DNA from: Actinernus sp. WN-2022
Lineage: Eukaryota; Cnidaria; Anthozoa; Actiniaria; Actinernidae
Assembly: GCA_030867875.1 (NCBI GenBank)
Contig: JAOWCC010000577.1
Location: 78,845,740-78,909,739, forward strand
DNA: 64,000 nucleotides
Direction: 5' to 3'
A program made the translations under genes and the position numbers. Positions 44,913 through 59,634 of the stretch are shown here, piece by piece. How positions within the stretch are numbered: the first letter of the stretch is position 1; each line of letters begins with the position of its first letter. The notes beneath the pieces were generated by a model. That model ran no database searches. It was not told where the DNA came from and saw only the letters and a program-made list of their open reading frames with translations.

Positions 44913-47822
44913 ACAACCCCTGCCATTTAAGTCGGACCTCTTCAGCAATTTCCGGCTATTTTTAACACAACCCCCCTCCCCCATTTCAATGTTGGTTTTC
45001 GAGAAGACCGAAATGTTGCCTTTCTATCCCAACATTGTGAAGGGGGAGGGGGACAAGCGAAGTCATAAAAATCGCGGCAATCTGTCAGAGGAGTTCGTTC
45101 AGTGTTCTAAATAGCCTTATTTTGTCGAGCGGTCCGTACTGAAATGGCGAAGGTTGTATGAGGCGAGATTCTAGGTAGCCGCACATGGTATAATTGTTGA
45201 TAACGTCCAGGCAATTTAACGAAAACAGCTCAAAATGAGAGGCGGTAGTAAACACTTGGTGGGTATACGGGTGGGCTTGTCAATTGGAAATTTTATGAAA
45301 AAGCCCGATACCCCGGGAGAAAAAAATATCCGAGGGCGTATCCAAATATTTTACTTGTAATTACAATAAATAATTCAGTCAAATAGATAGAATCCCTTTT
45401 TTATGAAGCTGTAATTAATAGGTAGCCTTATCAGAAGTCTATGTTATGGACTTCTGGCATTATTCACAAAAATAAAATAAATCGAGTTGTACCTTGCGAT
45501 ACTAGGCTGTGGGGAATTGACATTTACAAATAAATAACAAGCTCGTAGGGAGAGAGGGAGATTTTAAACTTGCAACATATGTCGCGACACGGGTTGTACA
45601 TTTCACTGGAACCGTCTGAGACCCAACACTCCTTCGGAAAGCACTATTGAAGGTTTGACATTGCCTTCACGAAGGAAACACCGACACTTTGTACCGGAAA
45701 AGAAGAACTGACCTTAGTTCGCGGAGGTGTGTTGGAGGAGATCGAAACAGAGATGATGCAGGTTCATTGGAGAGTTTTTCATTTCACTCAAATATCTTTG
45801 AGGGCGAGCAGCTTGCTGTACCAGCGTGCTCTTGGAGCTTTGCCGAACTTGTTTTCTTCCACCGTTAGCGTGACATATATAGTTGGTGTAACGTGACAAC
45901 GGTTCACCATACGGTTCACCAATCTATTTGATAATGCTGACCAAAGCCGCTGGAAATTCTCTCTTAAACCAATTTACATCGCTAACAGATCCGGTATATT
46001 TTACATTTCTGTATTATTAAAGCCTCTAGCGAACATTTTCGCGCAGTCCGACACGTTTCTCATGGTGAACCGTAGTTTGAAAGAAAAGTTAAGTACTGTT
46101 TAAAACACGAACAGCAGTGTTTTATCAAGTTTAAAAATTCGAGGGCGAAGCCCGAGAATTTTTAGACTTGATAAAACACGTGCTGTGAGTGTTTTAAACG
46201 GCTTCAAAAACGCTTTAAGAATGCAATGAAAGAAAGACGCACATCTCAAGGGAATGGTTACTTAATGAACCATTGAACCTTTGTATTCACAACGCCATGC
46301 AAAATATTCGAGTAATCACCGCCTGCAATTACGAACATCTCAAGGGAATGACATGAAGAAATTACCATACTATGTTGTTTGAAGCTAGCGGCGTTTCGCA
46401 ATGCAACAAGAACCTGCACTTGAAGGATTTGGTGTCGTGGTTTACCTCGATAAAGTTCAAGACTTGGAAGGCGATGTGACTGATATGACGGCAGACTCTA
46501 TATTTTTGACTCCGGCACAAAATATGTAAGTTTAATGCACGTTTTTATTATTTTACGGCTTTGAGTTTGGTTTAATAATTGGAACTAAACTTTGGTTCGG
46601 TAAACAAGTAATGGTAGTTGGATAACTTCATTTAAAAAATATTATCTGTGTATCTCGGTAGTCTGCTGATATTAGTAAATTTAGTGCAAAATTTATTATC
46701 TAGGTACCTTATGTTCCGTGTACTTTTTGCTATCTTTGGGTCTTTATCAGTGAATTCTTAATTAGGATGAAACTTTATATAAAATTTCATGTTCATTAGT
46801 ATTCTTTATATAAAACGTTCATCCTAATTAGCAATTCAATGAGAAAGCTGAAACATCAATAGAAATTCCATTGTCTCCATCATTAACCCCGTTTCCCTCT
46901 GGGACAGAATTCAAATCCCTCCGCGGGCCTTTTAGAATGATGAGATTTTATTAGGTATAAAGGTGCATGCACGTGACTGATTTGCTTCATCTGATTGGAC
47001 AAACTGCTCATTAATTATTCATGAGTTTTTGAAGTATGTTTTTTTATTGCAACGGTTCACCATGCGAACCGTGTCACAGTGCGCGACTATTTTCGCTAGA
47101 GTCATTCATAATACGGAATTGCAAAATATACGGGATGTGTTAGCGATGTAAATTGGTTGAAGAGAGAATTTCCCCCGACTTTGGTCAGCATTATCGAATA
47201 GATTGGTGAACCGTATGGTGAACCGTTGTCACGTTACACCAACTATATGTCACGCTAACGCTGGAAGAAAAGAAGTTCGGCAAAACACCGAGAATAACCT
47301 TGAAAAACCTTGTGGTTATTTTGCTCCCAACCTTCGATAACGGCTTGGGCAAAGCTTTCTCTGTTGGGAAATTTCTCAGTGTCGGCCCTACTATAAGTCA
47401 GTAGATATATTGTTCGCTGAATTCGGCCCTCAAGCTCGGCATTATTAACACAGCTGATATGAGTCGTGATCGAAAATTCGTTAGCCGTTTCAAATGTTGG
47501 CGCATGCACGGCTTTAAAAAATGAATATTCACAAGCTATTGTGACTTTGAAATCGTAAATGTGTATCGGTATTAATAAATTTAGTAAAAATGTATTTAAT
47601 TTTAGAATTATATTTTTTAAAGCCGTAATTCTCAATTTTTTTCATATGTACGCCACCCCTCCCCCCTACTTTTATGACGTCATATAGGTATGACGTCACT
47701 GTATGTATGGTCATATTAAGAATTTCATTTGGTGCCCATTTAGAGACAAAGACGGCTCAAAAAAGCTAGCACAATCTACTGAAGCTAATTATATGCCCTG
47801 GACCAGGGTGCCGTTCGCTCAG
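44913..47822. repeat. Satellite monomer 16 (2910 bp, with 936-bp element)
   Basis: T229G type, with the same 936-bp insertion and same target duplication as monomer 14. Confidence 0.95.
46096..47031 (+). mobile_element. 936-bp element, copy in monomer 16
   Basis: Exactly 4879 bp (1969 + 2910) after the first copy, flanked by the same AAGTA. It includes the same hairpin and the 42-codon ORF at 46401-46529. No difference was seen by eye, so it arose by segmental duplication. Confidence 0.8.
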
Positions 47823-49791
47823 ACAACCCCTGCCATTTAAGTCGGACCTCTTCAGCAATTTCCGGCTATTTTTAACACAACCCCCCTCCCCCATTTCAAT
47901 GTTGGTTTTCGAGAAGACCGAAATGTTGCCTTTCTATCCCAACATTGTGAAGGGGGAGGGGGACAAGCGAAGTCATAAAAATCGCGGCAATCTGTCAGAG
48001 GAGTTCGTTCAGTGTTCTAAATAGCCTTATTTTGTCGAGCGGTCCGTACTGAAATGGCGAAGGTTGTATGAGGCGAGATTCTAGGTAGCCGCACATGGTA
48101 TAATTGTTGATAACGTCCAGGCAATTTAACGAAAACAGCTCAAAATGAGAGGCGGTAGTAAACACTTGGTGGGTATACGGGTGGGCTTGTCAATTGGAAA
48201 TTTTATGAAAAAGCCCGATACCCCGGGAGAAAAAAATATCCGAGGGCGTATCCAAATATTTTACTTGTAATTACAATAAATAATTCAGTCAAATAGATAG
48301 AATCCCTTTTTTATGAAGCTGTAATTAATAGGTAGCCTTATCAGAAGTCTATGTTATGGACTTCTGGCATTATTCACAAAAATAAAATAAATCGAGTTGT
48401 ACCTTGCGATACTAGGCTGTGGGGAATTGACATTTACAAATAAATAACAAGCTCGTAGGGAGAGAGGGAGATTTTAAACTTGCAACATATGTCGCGACAC
48501 GGGTTGTACATTTCACTGGAACCGTCTGAGACCCAACACTCCTTCGGAAAGCACTATTGAAGGTTTGACATTGCCTTCACGAAGGAAACACCGACACTTT
48601 GTACCGGAAAAGAAGAACTGACCTTAGTTCGCGGAGGTGTGTTGGAGGAGATCGAAACAGAGATGATGCAGGTTCATTGGAGAGTTTTTCATTTCACTCA
48701 AATATCTTTGAGGGCGAGCAGCTTGCTGTACCAGCGTGCTCTTGGAGCTTTGCCGAACTTGTTTTCTTCCACCGTTAGCGTGACATATATAGTTGGTGTA
48801 ACGTGACAACGGTTCACCATACGGTTCACCAATCTATTTGATAATGCTGACCAAAGCCGCTGGAAATTCTCTCTTAAACCAATTTACATCGCTAACAGAT
48901 CCGGTATATTTTACATTTCTGTATTATTAAAGCCTCTAGCGAACATTTTCGCGCAGTCCGACACGTTTCTCATGGTGAACCGTAGTTTGAAAGAAAAGTT
49001 AAGTATGTTTTTTTATTGCAACGGTTCACCATGCGAACCGTGTCACAGTGCGCGACTATTTTCGCTAGAGTCATTCATAATACGGAATTGCAAAATATAC
49101 GGGATGTGTTAGCGATGTAAATTGGTTGAAGAGAGAATTTCCCCCGACTTTGGTCAGCATTATCGAATAGATTGGTGAACCGTATGGTGAACCGTTGTCA
49201 CGTTACACCAACTATATGTCACGCTAACGCTGGAAGAAAAGAAGTTCGGCAAAACACCGAGAATAACCTTGAAAAACCTTGTGGTTATTTTGCTCCCAAC
49301 CTTCGATAACGGCTTGGGCAAAGCTTTCTCTGTTGGGAAATTTCTCAGTGTCGGCCCTACTATAAGTCAGTAGATATATTGTTCGCTGAATTCGGCCCTC
49401 AAGCTCGGCATTATTAACACAGCTGATATGAGTCGTGATCGAAAATTCGTTAGCCGTTTCAAATGTTGGCGCATGCACGGCTTTAAAAAATGAATATTCA
49501 CAAGCTATTGTGACTTTGAAATCGTAAATGTGTATCGGTATTAATAAATTTAGTAAAAATGTATTTAATTTTAGAATTATATTTTTTAAAGCCGTAATTC
49601 TCAATTTTTTTCATATGTACGCCACCCCTCCCCCCTACTTTTATGACGTCATATAGGTATGACGTCACTGTATGTATGGTCATATTAAGAATTTCATTTG
49701 GTGCCCATTTAGAGACAAAGACGGCTCAAAAAAGCTAGCACAATCTACTGAAGCTAATTATATGCCCTGGACCAGGGTGCCGTTCGCTCAG
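47823..49791. repeat. Satellite monomer 17
   Basis: T229G type, no insertion. Confidence 0.95.
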
Positions 49792-51760
49792 ACAACCCCT
49801 GCCATTTAAGTCGGACCTCTTCAGCAATTTCCGGCTATTTTTAACACAACCCCCCTCCCCCATTTCAATGTTGGTTTTCGAGAAGACCGAAATGTTGCCT
49901 TTCTATCCCAACATTGTGAAGGGGGAGGGGGACAAGCGAAGTCATAAAAATCGCGGCAATCTGTCAGAGGAGTTCGTTCAGTGTTCTAAATAGCCTTATT
50001 TTGTCGAGCGGTCCGTACTGAAATGGCGAAGGTTGTATGAGGCGAGATTCTAGGTAGCCGCACATGGTATAATTGTTGATAACGTCCAGGCAATTTAACG
50101 AAAACAGCTCAAAATGAGAGGCGGTAGTAAACACTTGGTGGGTATACGGGTGGGCTTGTCAATTGGAAATTTTATGAAAAAGCCCGATACCCCGGGAGAA
50201 AAAAATATCCGAGGGCGTATCCAAATATTTTACTTGTAATTACAATAAATAATTCAGTCAAATAGATAGAATCCCTTTTTTATGAAGCTGTAATTAATAG
50301 GTAGCCTTATCAGAAGTCTATGTTATGGACTTCTGGCATTATTCACAAAAATAAAATAAATCGAGTTGTACCTTGCGATACTAGGCTGTGGGGAATTGAC
50401 ATTTACAAATAAATAACAAGCTCGTAGGGAGAGAGGGAGATTTTAAACTTGCAACATATGTCGCGACACGGGTTGTACATTTCACTGGAACCGTCTGAGA
50501 CCCAACACTCCTTCGGAAAGCACTATTGAAGGTTTGACATTGCCTTCACGAAGGAAACACCGACACTTTGTACCGGAAAAGAAGAACTGACCTTAGTTCG
50601 CGGAGGTGTGTTGGAGGAGATCGAAACAGAGATGATGCAGGTTCATTGGAGAGTTTTTCATTTCACTCAAATATCTTTGAGGGCGAGCAGCTTGCTGTAC
50701 CAGCGTGCTCTTGGAGCTTTGCCGAACTTGTTTTCTTCCACCGTTAGCGTGACATATATAGTTGGTGTAACGTGACAACGGTTCACCATACGGTTCACCA
50801 ATCTATTTGATAATGCTGACCAAAGCCGCTGGAAATTCTCTCTTAAACCAATTTACATCGCTAACAGATCCGGTATATTTTACATTTCTGTATTATTAAA
50901 GCCTCTAGCGAACATTTTCGCGCAGTCCGACACGTTTCTCATGGTGAACCGTAGTTTGAAAGAAAAGTTAAGTATGTTTTTTTATTGCAACGGTTCACCA
51001 TGCGAACCGTGTCACAGTGCGCGACTATTTTCGCTAGAGTCATTCATAATACGGAATTGCAAAATATACGGGATGTGTTAGCGATGTAAATTGGTTGAAG
51101 AGAGAATTTCCCCCGACTTTGGTCAGCATTATCGAATAGATTGGTGAACCGTATGGTGAACCGTTGTCACGTTACACCAACTATATGTCACGCTAACGCT
51201 GGAAGAAAAGAAGTTCGGCAAAACACCGAGAATAACCTTGAAAAACCTTGTGGTTATTTTGCTCCCAACCTTCGATAACGGCTTGGGCAAAGCTTTCTCT
51301 GTTGGGAAATTTCTCAGTGTCGGCCCTACTATAAGTCAGTAGATATATTGTTCGCTGAATTCGGCCCTCAAGCTCGGCATTATTAACACAGCTGATATGA
51401 GTCGTGATCGAAAATTCGTTAGCCGTTTCAAATGTTGGCGCATGCACGGCTTTAAAAAATGAATATTCACAAGCTATTGTGACTTTGAAATCGTAAATGT
51501 GTATCGGTATTAATAAATTTAGTAAAAATGTATTTAATTTTAGAATTATATTTTTTAAAGCCGTAATTCTCAATTTTTTTCATATGTACGCCACCCCTCC
51601 CCCCTACTTTTATGACGTCATATAGGTATGACGTCACTGTATGTATGGTCATATTAAGAATTTCATTTGGTGCCCATTTAGAGACAAAGACGGCTCAAAA
51701 AAGCTAGCACAATCTACTGAAGCTAATTATATGCCCTGGACCAGGGTGCCGTTCGCTCAG
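49792..51760. repeat. Satellite monomer 18
   Basis: T229G type, no private change noticed. Confidence 0.95.
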
Positions 51761-53729
51761 ACAACCCCTGCCATTTAAGTCGGACCTCTTCAGCAATTTC
51801 CGGCTATTTTTAACACAACCCCCCTCCCCCATTTCAATGTTGGTTTTCGAGAAGACCGAAATGTTGCCTTTCTATCCCAACATTGTGAAGGGGGAGGGGG
51901 ACAAGCGAAGTCATAAAAATCGCGGCAATCTGTCAGAGGAGTTCGTTCAGTGTTCTAAATAGCCTTATTTTGTCGAGCGGTCCGTACTGAAATGGCGAAG
52001 GTTGTATGAGGCGAGATTCTAGGTAGCCGCACATGGTATAATTGTTGATAACGTCCAGGCAATTTAACGAAAACAGCTCAAAATGAGAGGCGGTAGTAAA
52101 CACTTGGTGGGTATACGGGTGGGCTTGTCAATTGGAAATTTTATGAAAAAGCCCGATACCCCGGGAGAAAAAAATATCCGAGGGCGTATCCAAATATTTT
52201 ACTTGTAATTACAATAAATAATTCAGTCAAATAGATAGAATCCCTTTTTTATGAAGCTGTAATTAATAGGTAGCCTTATCAGAAGTCTATGTTATGGACT
52301 TCTGGCATTATTCACAAAAATAAAATAAATCGAGTTGTACCTTGCGATACTAGGCTGTGGGGAATTGACATTTACAAATAAATAACAAGCTCGTAGGGAG
52401 AGAGGGAGATTTTAAACTTGCAACATATGTCGCGACACGGGTTGTACATTTCACTGGAACCGTCTGAGACCCAACACTCCTTCGGAAAGCACTATTGAAG
52501 GTTTGACATTGCCTTCACGAAGGAAACACCGACACTTTGTACCGGAAAAGAAGAACTGACCTTAGTTCGCGGAGGTGTGTTGGAGGAGATCGAAACAGAG
52601 ATGATGCAGGTTCATTGGAGAGTTTTTCATTTCACTCAAATATCTTTGAGGGCGAGCAGCTTGCTGTACCAGCGTGCTCTTGGAGCTTTGCCGAACTTGT
52701 TTTCTTCCACCGTTAGCGTGACATATATAGTTGGTGTAACGTGACAACGGTTCACCATACGGTTCACCAATCTATTTGATAATGCTGACCAAAGCCGCTG
52801 GAAATTCTCTCTTAAACCAATTTACATCGCTAACAGATCCGGTATATTTTACATTTCTGTATTATTAAAGCCTCTAGCGAACATTTTCGCGCAGTCCGAC
52901 ACGTTTCTCATGGTGAACCGTAGTTTGAAAGAAAAGTTAAGTATGTTTTTTTATTGCAACGGTTCACCATGCGAACCGTGTCACAGTGCGCGACTATTTT
53001 CGCTAGAGTCATTCATAATACGGAATTGCAAAATATACGGGATGTGTTAGCGATGTAAATTGGTTGAAGAGAGAATTTCCCCCGACTTTGGTCAGCATTA
53101 TCGAATAGATTGGTGAACCGTATGGTGAACCGTTGTCACGTTACACCAACTATATGTCACGCTAACGCTGGAAGAAAAGAAGTTCGGCAAAACACCGAGA
53201 ATAACCTTGAAAAACCTTGTGGTTATTTTGCTCCCAACCTTCGATAACGGCTTGGGCAAAGCTTTCTCTGTTGGGAAATTTCTCAGTGTCGGCCCTACTA
53301 TAAGTCAGTAGATATATTGTTCGCTGAATTCGGCCCTCAAGCTCGGCATTATTAACACAGCTGATATGAGTCGTGATCGAAAATTCGTTAGCCGTTTCAA
53401 ATGTTGGCGCATGCACGGCTTTAAAAAATGAATATTCACAAGCTATTGTGACTTTGAAATCGTAAATGTGTATCGGTATTAATAAATTTAGTAAAAATGT
53501 ATTTAATTTTAGAATTATATTTTTTAAAGCCGTAATTCTCAATTTTTTTCATATGTACGCCACCCCTCCCCCCTACTTTTATGACGTCATATAGGTATGA
53601 CGTCACTGTATGTATGGTCATATTAAGAATTTCATTTGGTGCCCATTTAGAGACAAAGACGGCTCAAAAAAGCTAGCACAATCTACTGAAGCTAATTATA
53701 TGCCCTGGACCAGGGTGCCGTTCGCTCAG
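51761..53729. repeat. Satellite monomer 19
   Basis: T229G type, no private change noticed. Confidence 0.95.
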
Positions 53730-55697
53730 ACAACCCCTGCCATTTAAGTCGGACCTCTTCAGCAATTTCCGGCTATTTTTAACACAACCCCCCTCCCCCA
53801 TTTCAATGTTGGTTTTCGAGAAGACCGAAATGTTGCCTTTCTATCCCAACATTGTGAAGGGGGAGGGGGACAAGCGAAGTCATAAAAATCGCGGCAATCT
53901 GTCAGAGGAGTTCGTTCAGTGTTCTAAATAGCCTTATTTTGTCGAGCGGTCCGTACTGAAATGGCGAAGGTTGTATGAGGCGAGATTCTAGGTAGCCGCA
54001 CATGGTATAATTGTTGATAACGTCCAGGCAATTTAACGAAAACAGCTCAAAATGAGAGGCGGTAGTAAACACTTGGTGGGTATACGGGTGGGCTTGTCAA
54101 TTGGAAATTTTATGAAAAAGCCCGATACCCCGGGAGAAAAAAATATCCGAGGGCGTATCCAAATATTTTACTTGTAATTACAATAAATAATTCAGTCAAA
54201 TAGATAGAATCCCTTTTTTATGAAGCTGTAATTAATAGGTAGCCTTATCAGAAGTCTATGTTATGGACTTCTGGCATTATTCACAAAAATAAAATAAATC
54301 GAGTTGTACCTTGCGATACTAGGCTGTGGGGAATTGACATTTACAAATAAATAACAAGCTCGTAGGGAGAGAGGGAGATTTTAAACTTGCAACATATGTC
54401 GCGACACGGGTTGTACATTTCACTGGAACCGTCTGAGACCCAACACTCCTTCGGAAAGCACTATTGAAGGTTTGACATTGCCTTCACGAAGGAAACACCG
54501 ACACTTTGTACCGGAAAAGAAGAACTGACCTTAGTTCGCGGAGGTGTGTTGGAGGAGATCGAAACAGAGATGATGCAGGTTCATTGGAGAGTTTTTCATT
54601 TCACTCAAATATCTTTGAGGGCGAGCAGCTTGCTGTACCAGCGTGCTCTTGGAGCTTTGCCGAACTTGTTTTCTTCCACCGTTAGCGTGACATATATAGT
54701 TGGTGTAACGTGACAACGGTTCACCATACGGTTCACCAATCTATTTGATAATGCTGACCAAAGCCGCTGGAAATTCTCTCTTAAACCAATTTACATCGCT
54801 AACAGATCCGGTATATTTTACATTTCTGTATTATTAAAGCCTCTAGCGAACATTTTCGCGCAGTCCGACACGTTTCTCATGGTGAACCGTAGTTTGAAAG
54901 AAAAGTTAAGTATGTTTTTTTATTGCAACGGTTCACCATGCGAACCGTGTCACAGTGCGCGACTATTTTCGCTAGAGTCATTCATAATACGGAATTGCAA
55001 AATATACGGGATGTGTTAGCGATGTAAATTGGTTGAAGAGAGAATTTCCCCCGACTTTGGTCAGCATTATCGAATAGATTGGTGAACCGTATGGTGAACC
55101 GTTGTCACGTTACACCAACTATATGTCACGCTAACGCTGGAAGAAAAGAAGTTCGGCAAAACACCGAGAATAACCTTGAAAAACCTTGTGGTTATTTTGC
55201 TCCCAACCTTCGATAACGGCTTGGGCAAAGCTTTCTCTGTTGGGAAATTTCTCAGTGTCGGCCCTACTATAAGTCAGTAGATATATTGTTCGCTGAATTC
55301 GGCCCTCAAGCTCGGCATTATTAACACAGCTGATATGAGTCGTGATCGAAAATTCGTTAGCCGTTTCAAATGTTGGCGCATGCACGGCTTTAAAAAATGA
55401 ATATTCACAAGCTATTGTGACTTTGAAATCGCAAATGTGTATCGGTATTAATAAATTTAGTAAAAATGTATTTAATTTTAGAATTATATTTTTTAAAGCC
55501 GTAATTCTCAATTTTTTTCATATGTACGCCACCCCTCCCCCTACTTTTATGACGTCATATAGGTATGACGTCACTGTATGTATGGTCATATTAAGAATTT
55601 CATTTGGTGCCCATTTAGAGACAAAGACGGCTCAAAAAAGCTAGCACAATCTACTGAAGCTAATTATATGCCCTGGACCAGGGTGCCGTTCGCTCAG
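53730..55697. repeat. Satellite monomer 20 (1968 bp)
   Basis: T229G. T1703C (ATCGCAAATG) and loss of one C in the CCCTCCCCC run near 55540; both shared with monomer 21. Confidence 0.95.
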
Positions 55698-57665
55698 ACA
55701 ACCCCTGCCATTTAAGTCGGACCTCTTCAGCAATTTCCGGCTATTTTTAACACAACCCCCCTCCCCCATTTCAATGTTGGTTTTCAAGAAGACCGAAATG
55801 TTGCCTTTCTATCCCAACATTGTGAAGGGGGAGGGGGACAAGCGAAGTCATAAAAATCGCGGCAATCTGTCAGAGGAGTTCGTTCAGTGTTCTAAATAGC
55901 CTTATTTTGTCGAGCGGTCCGTACTGAAATGGCGAAGGTTGTATGAGGCGAGATTCTAGGTAGCCGCACATGGTATAATTGTTGATAACGTCCAGGCAAT
56001 TTAACGAAAACAGCTCAAAATGAGAGGCGGTAGTAAACACTTGGTGGGTATACGGGTGGGCTTGTCAATTGGAAATTTTATGAAAAAGCCCGATACCCCG
56101 GGAGAAAAAAATATCCGAGGGCGTATCCAAATATTTTACTTGTAATTACAATAAATAATTCAGTCAAATAGATAGAATCCCTTTTTTATGAAGCTGTAAT
56201 TAATAGGTAGCCTTATCAGAAGTCTATGTTATGGACTTCTGGCATTATTCACAAAAATAAAATAAATCGAGTTGTACCTTGCGATACTAGGCTGTGGGGA
56301 ATTGACATTTACAAATAAATAACAAGCTCGTAGGGAGAGAGGGAGATTTTAAACTTGCAACATATGTCGCGACACGGGTTGTACATTTCACTGGAACCGT
56401 CTGAGACCCAACACTCCTTCGGAAAGCACTATTGAAGGTTTGACATTGCCTTCACGAAGGAAACACCGACACTTTGTACCGGAAAAGAAGAACTGACCTT
56501 AGTTCGCGGAGGTGTGTTGGAGGAGATCGAAACAGAGATGATGCAGGTTCATTGGAGAGTTTTTCATTTCACTCAAATATCTTTGAGGGCGAGCAGCTTG
56601 CTGTACCAGCGTGCTCTTGGAGCTTTGCCGAACTTGTTTTCTTCCACCGTTAGCGTGACATATATAGTTGGTGTAACGTGACAACGGTTCACCATACGGT
56701 TCACCAATCTATTTGATAATGCTGACCAAAGCCGCTGGAAATTCTCTCTTAAACCAATTTACATCGCTAACAGATCCGGTATATTTTACATTTCTGTATT
56801 ATTAAAGCCTCTAGCGAACATTTTCGCGCAGTCCGACACGTTTCTCATGGTGAACCGTAGTTTGAAAGAAAAGTTAAGTATGTTTTTTTATTGCAACGGT
56901 TCACCATGCGAACCGTGTCACAGTGCGCGACTATTTTCGCTAGAGTCATTCATAATACGGAATTGCAAAATATACGGGATGTGTTAGCGATGTAAATTGG
57001 TTGAAGAGAGAATTTCCCCCGACTTTGGTCAGCATTATCGAATAGATTGGTGAACCGTATGGTGAACCGTTGTCACGTTACACCAACTATATGTCACGCT
57101 AACGCTGGAAGAAAAGAAGTTCGGCAAAACACCGAGAATAACCTTGAAAAACCTTGTGGTTATTTTGCTCCCAACCTTCGATAACGGCTTGGGCAAAGCT
57201 TTCTCTGTTGGGAAATTTCTCAGTGTCGGCCCTACTATAAGTCAGTAGATATATTGTTCGCTGAATTCGGCCCTCAAGCTCGGCATTATTAACACAGCTG
57301 ATATGAGTCGTGATCGAAAATTCGTTAGCCGTTTCAAATGTTGGCGCATGCACGGCTTTAAAAAATGAATATTCACAAGCTATTGTGACTTTGAAATCGC
57401 AAATGTGTATCGGTATTAATAAATTTAGTAAAAATGTATTTAATTTTAGAATTATATTTTTTAAAGCCGTAATTCTCAATTTTTTTCATATGTACGCCAC
57501 CCCTCCCCCTACTTTTATGACGTCATATAGGTATGACGTCACTGTATGTATGGTCATATTAAGAATTTCATTTGGTGCCCATTTAGAGACAAAGACGGCT
57601 CAAAAAAGCTAGCACAATCTACTGAAGCTAATTATATGCCCTGGACCAGGGTGCCGTTCGCTCAG
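55698..57665. repeat. Satellite monomer 21 (1968 bp)
   Basis: T229G. G89A (TTTTCAAGAAG, shared with 22), and T1703C plus the 1-bp deletion (shared with 20). Confidence 0.95.
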
Positions 57666-59634
57666 ACAACCCCTGCCATTTAAGTCGGACCTCTTCAGCA
57701 ATTTCCGGCTATTTTTAACACAACCCCCCTCCCCCATTTCAATGTTGGTTTTCAAGAAGACCGAAATGTTGCCTTTCTATCCCAACATTGTGAAGGGGGA
57801 GGGGGACAAGCGAAGTCATAAAAATCGCGGCAATCTGTCAGAGGAGTTCGTTCAGTGTTCTAAATAGCCTTATTTTGTCGAGCGGTCCGTACTGAAATGG
57901 CGAAGGTTGTATGAGGCGAGATTCTAGGTAGCCGCACATGGTATAATTGTTGATAACGTCCAGGCAATTTAACGAAAACAGCTCAAAATGAGAGGCGGTA
58001 GTAAACACTTGGTGGGTATACGGGTGGGCTTGTCAATTGGAAATTTTATGAAAAAGCCCGATACCCCGGGAGAAAAAAATATCCGAGGGCGTATCCAAAT
58101 ATTTTACTTGTAATTACAATAAATAATTCAGTCAAATAGATAGAATCCCTTTTTTATGAAGCTGTAATTAATAGGTAGCCTTATCAGAAGTCTATGTTAT
58201 GGACTTCTGGCATTATTCACAAAAATAAAATAAATCGAGTTGTACCTTGCGATACTAGGCTGTGGGGAATTGACATTTACAAATAAATAACAAGCTCGTA
58301 GGGAGAGAGGGAGATTTTAAACTTGCAACATATGTCGCGACACGGGTTGTACATTTCACTGGAACCGTCTGAGACCCAACACTCCTTCGGAAAGCACTAT
58401 TGAAGGTTTGACATTGCCTTCACGAAGGAAACACCGACACTTTGTACCGGAAAAGAAGAACTGACCTTAGTTCGCGGAGGTGTGTTGGAGGAGATCGAAA
58501 CAGAGATGATGCAGGTTCATTGGAGAGTTTTTCATTTCACTCAAATATCTTTGAGGGCGAGCAGCTTGCTGTACCAGCGTGCTCTTGGAGCTTTGCCGAA
58601 CTTGTTTTCTTCCACCGTTAGCGTGACATATATAGTTGGTGTAACGTGACAACGGTTCACCATACGGTTCACCAATCTATTTGATAATGCTGACCAAAGC
58701 CGCTGGAAATTCTCTCTTAAACCAATTTACATCGCTAACAGATCCGGTATATTTTACATTTCTGTATTATTAAAGCCTCTAGCGAACATTTTCGCGCAGT
58801 CCGACACGTTTCTCATGGTGAACCGTAGTTTGAAAGAAAAGTTAAGTATGTTTTTTTATTGCAACGGTTCACCATGCGAACCGTGTCACAGTGCGCGACT
58901 ATTTTCGCTAGAGTCATTCATAATACGGAATTGCAAAATATACGGGATGTGTTAGCGATGTAAATTGGTTGAAGAGAGAATTTCCCCCGACTTTGGTCAG
59001 CATTATCGAATAGATTGGTGAACCGTATGGTGAACCGTTGTCACGTTACACCAACTATATGTCACGCTAACGCTGGAAGAAAAGAAGTTCGGCAAAACAC
59101 CGAGAATAACCTTGAAAAACCTTGTGGTTATTTTGCTCCCAACCTTCGATAACGGCTTGGGCAAAGCTTTCTCTGTTGGGAAATTTCTCAGTGTCGGCCC
59201 TACTATAAGTCAGTAGATATATTGTTCGCTGAATTCGGCCCTCAAGCTCGGCATTATTAACACAGCTGATATGAGTCGTGATCGAAAATTCGTTAGCCGT
59301 TTCAAATGTTGGCGCATGCACGGCTTTAAAAAATGAATATTCACAAGCTATTGTGACTTTGAAATCGTAAATGTGTATCGGTATTAATAAATTTAGTAAA
59401 AATGTATTTAATTTTAGAATTATATTTTTTAAAGCCGTAATTCTCAATTTTTTTCATATGTACGCCACCCCTCCCCCCTACTTTTATGACGTCATATAGG
59501 TATGACGTCACTGTATGTATGGTCATATTAAGAATTTCATTTGGTGCCCATTTAGAGACAAAGACGGCTCAAAAAAGCTAGCACAATCTACTGAAGCTAA
59601 TTATATGCCCTGGACCAGGGTGCCGTTCGCTCAG
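57666..59634. repeat. Satellite monomer 22
   Basis: T229G and G89A. It lacks T1703C and the 1-bp deletion. Confidence 0.95.
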
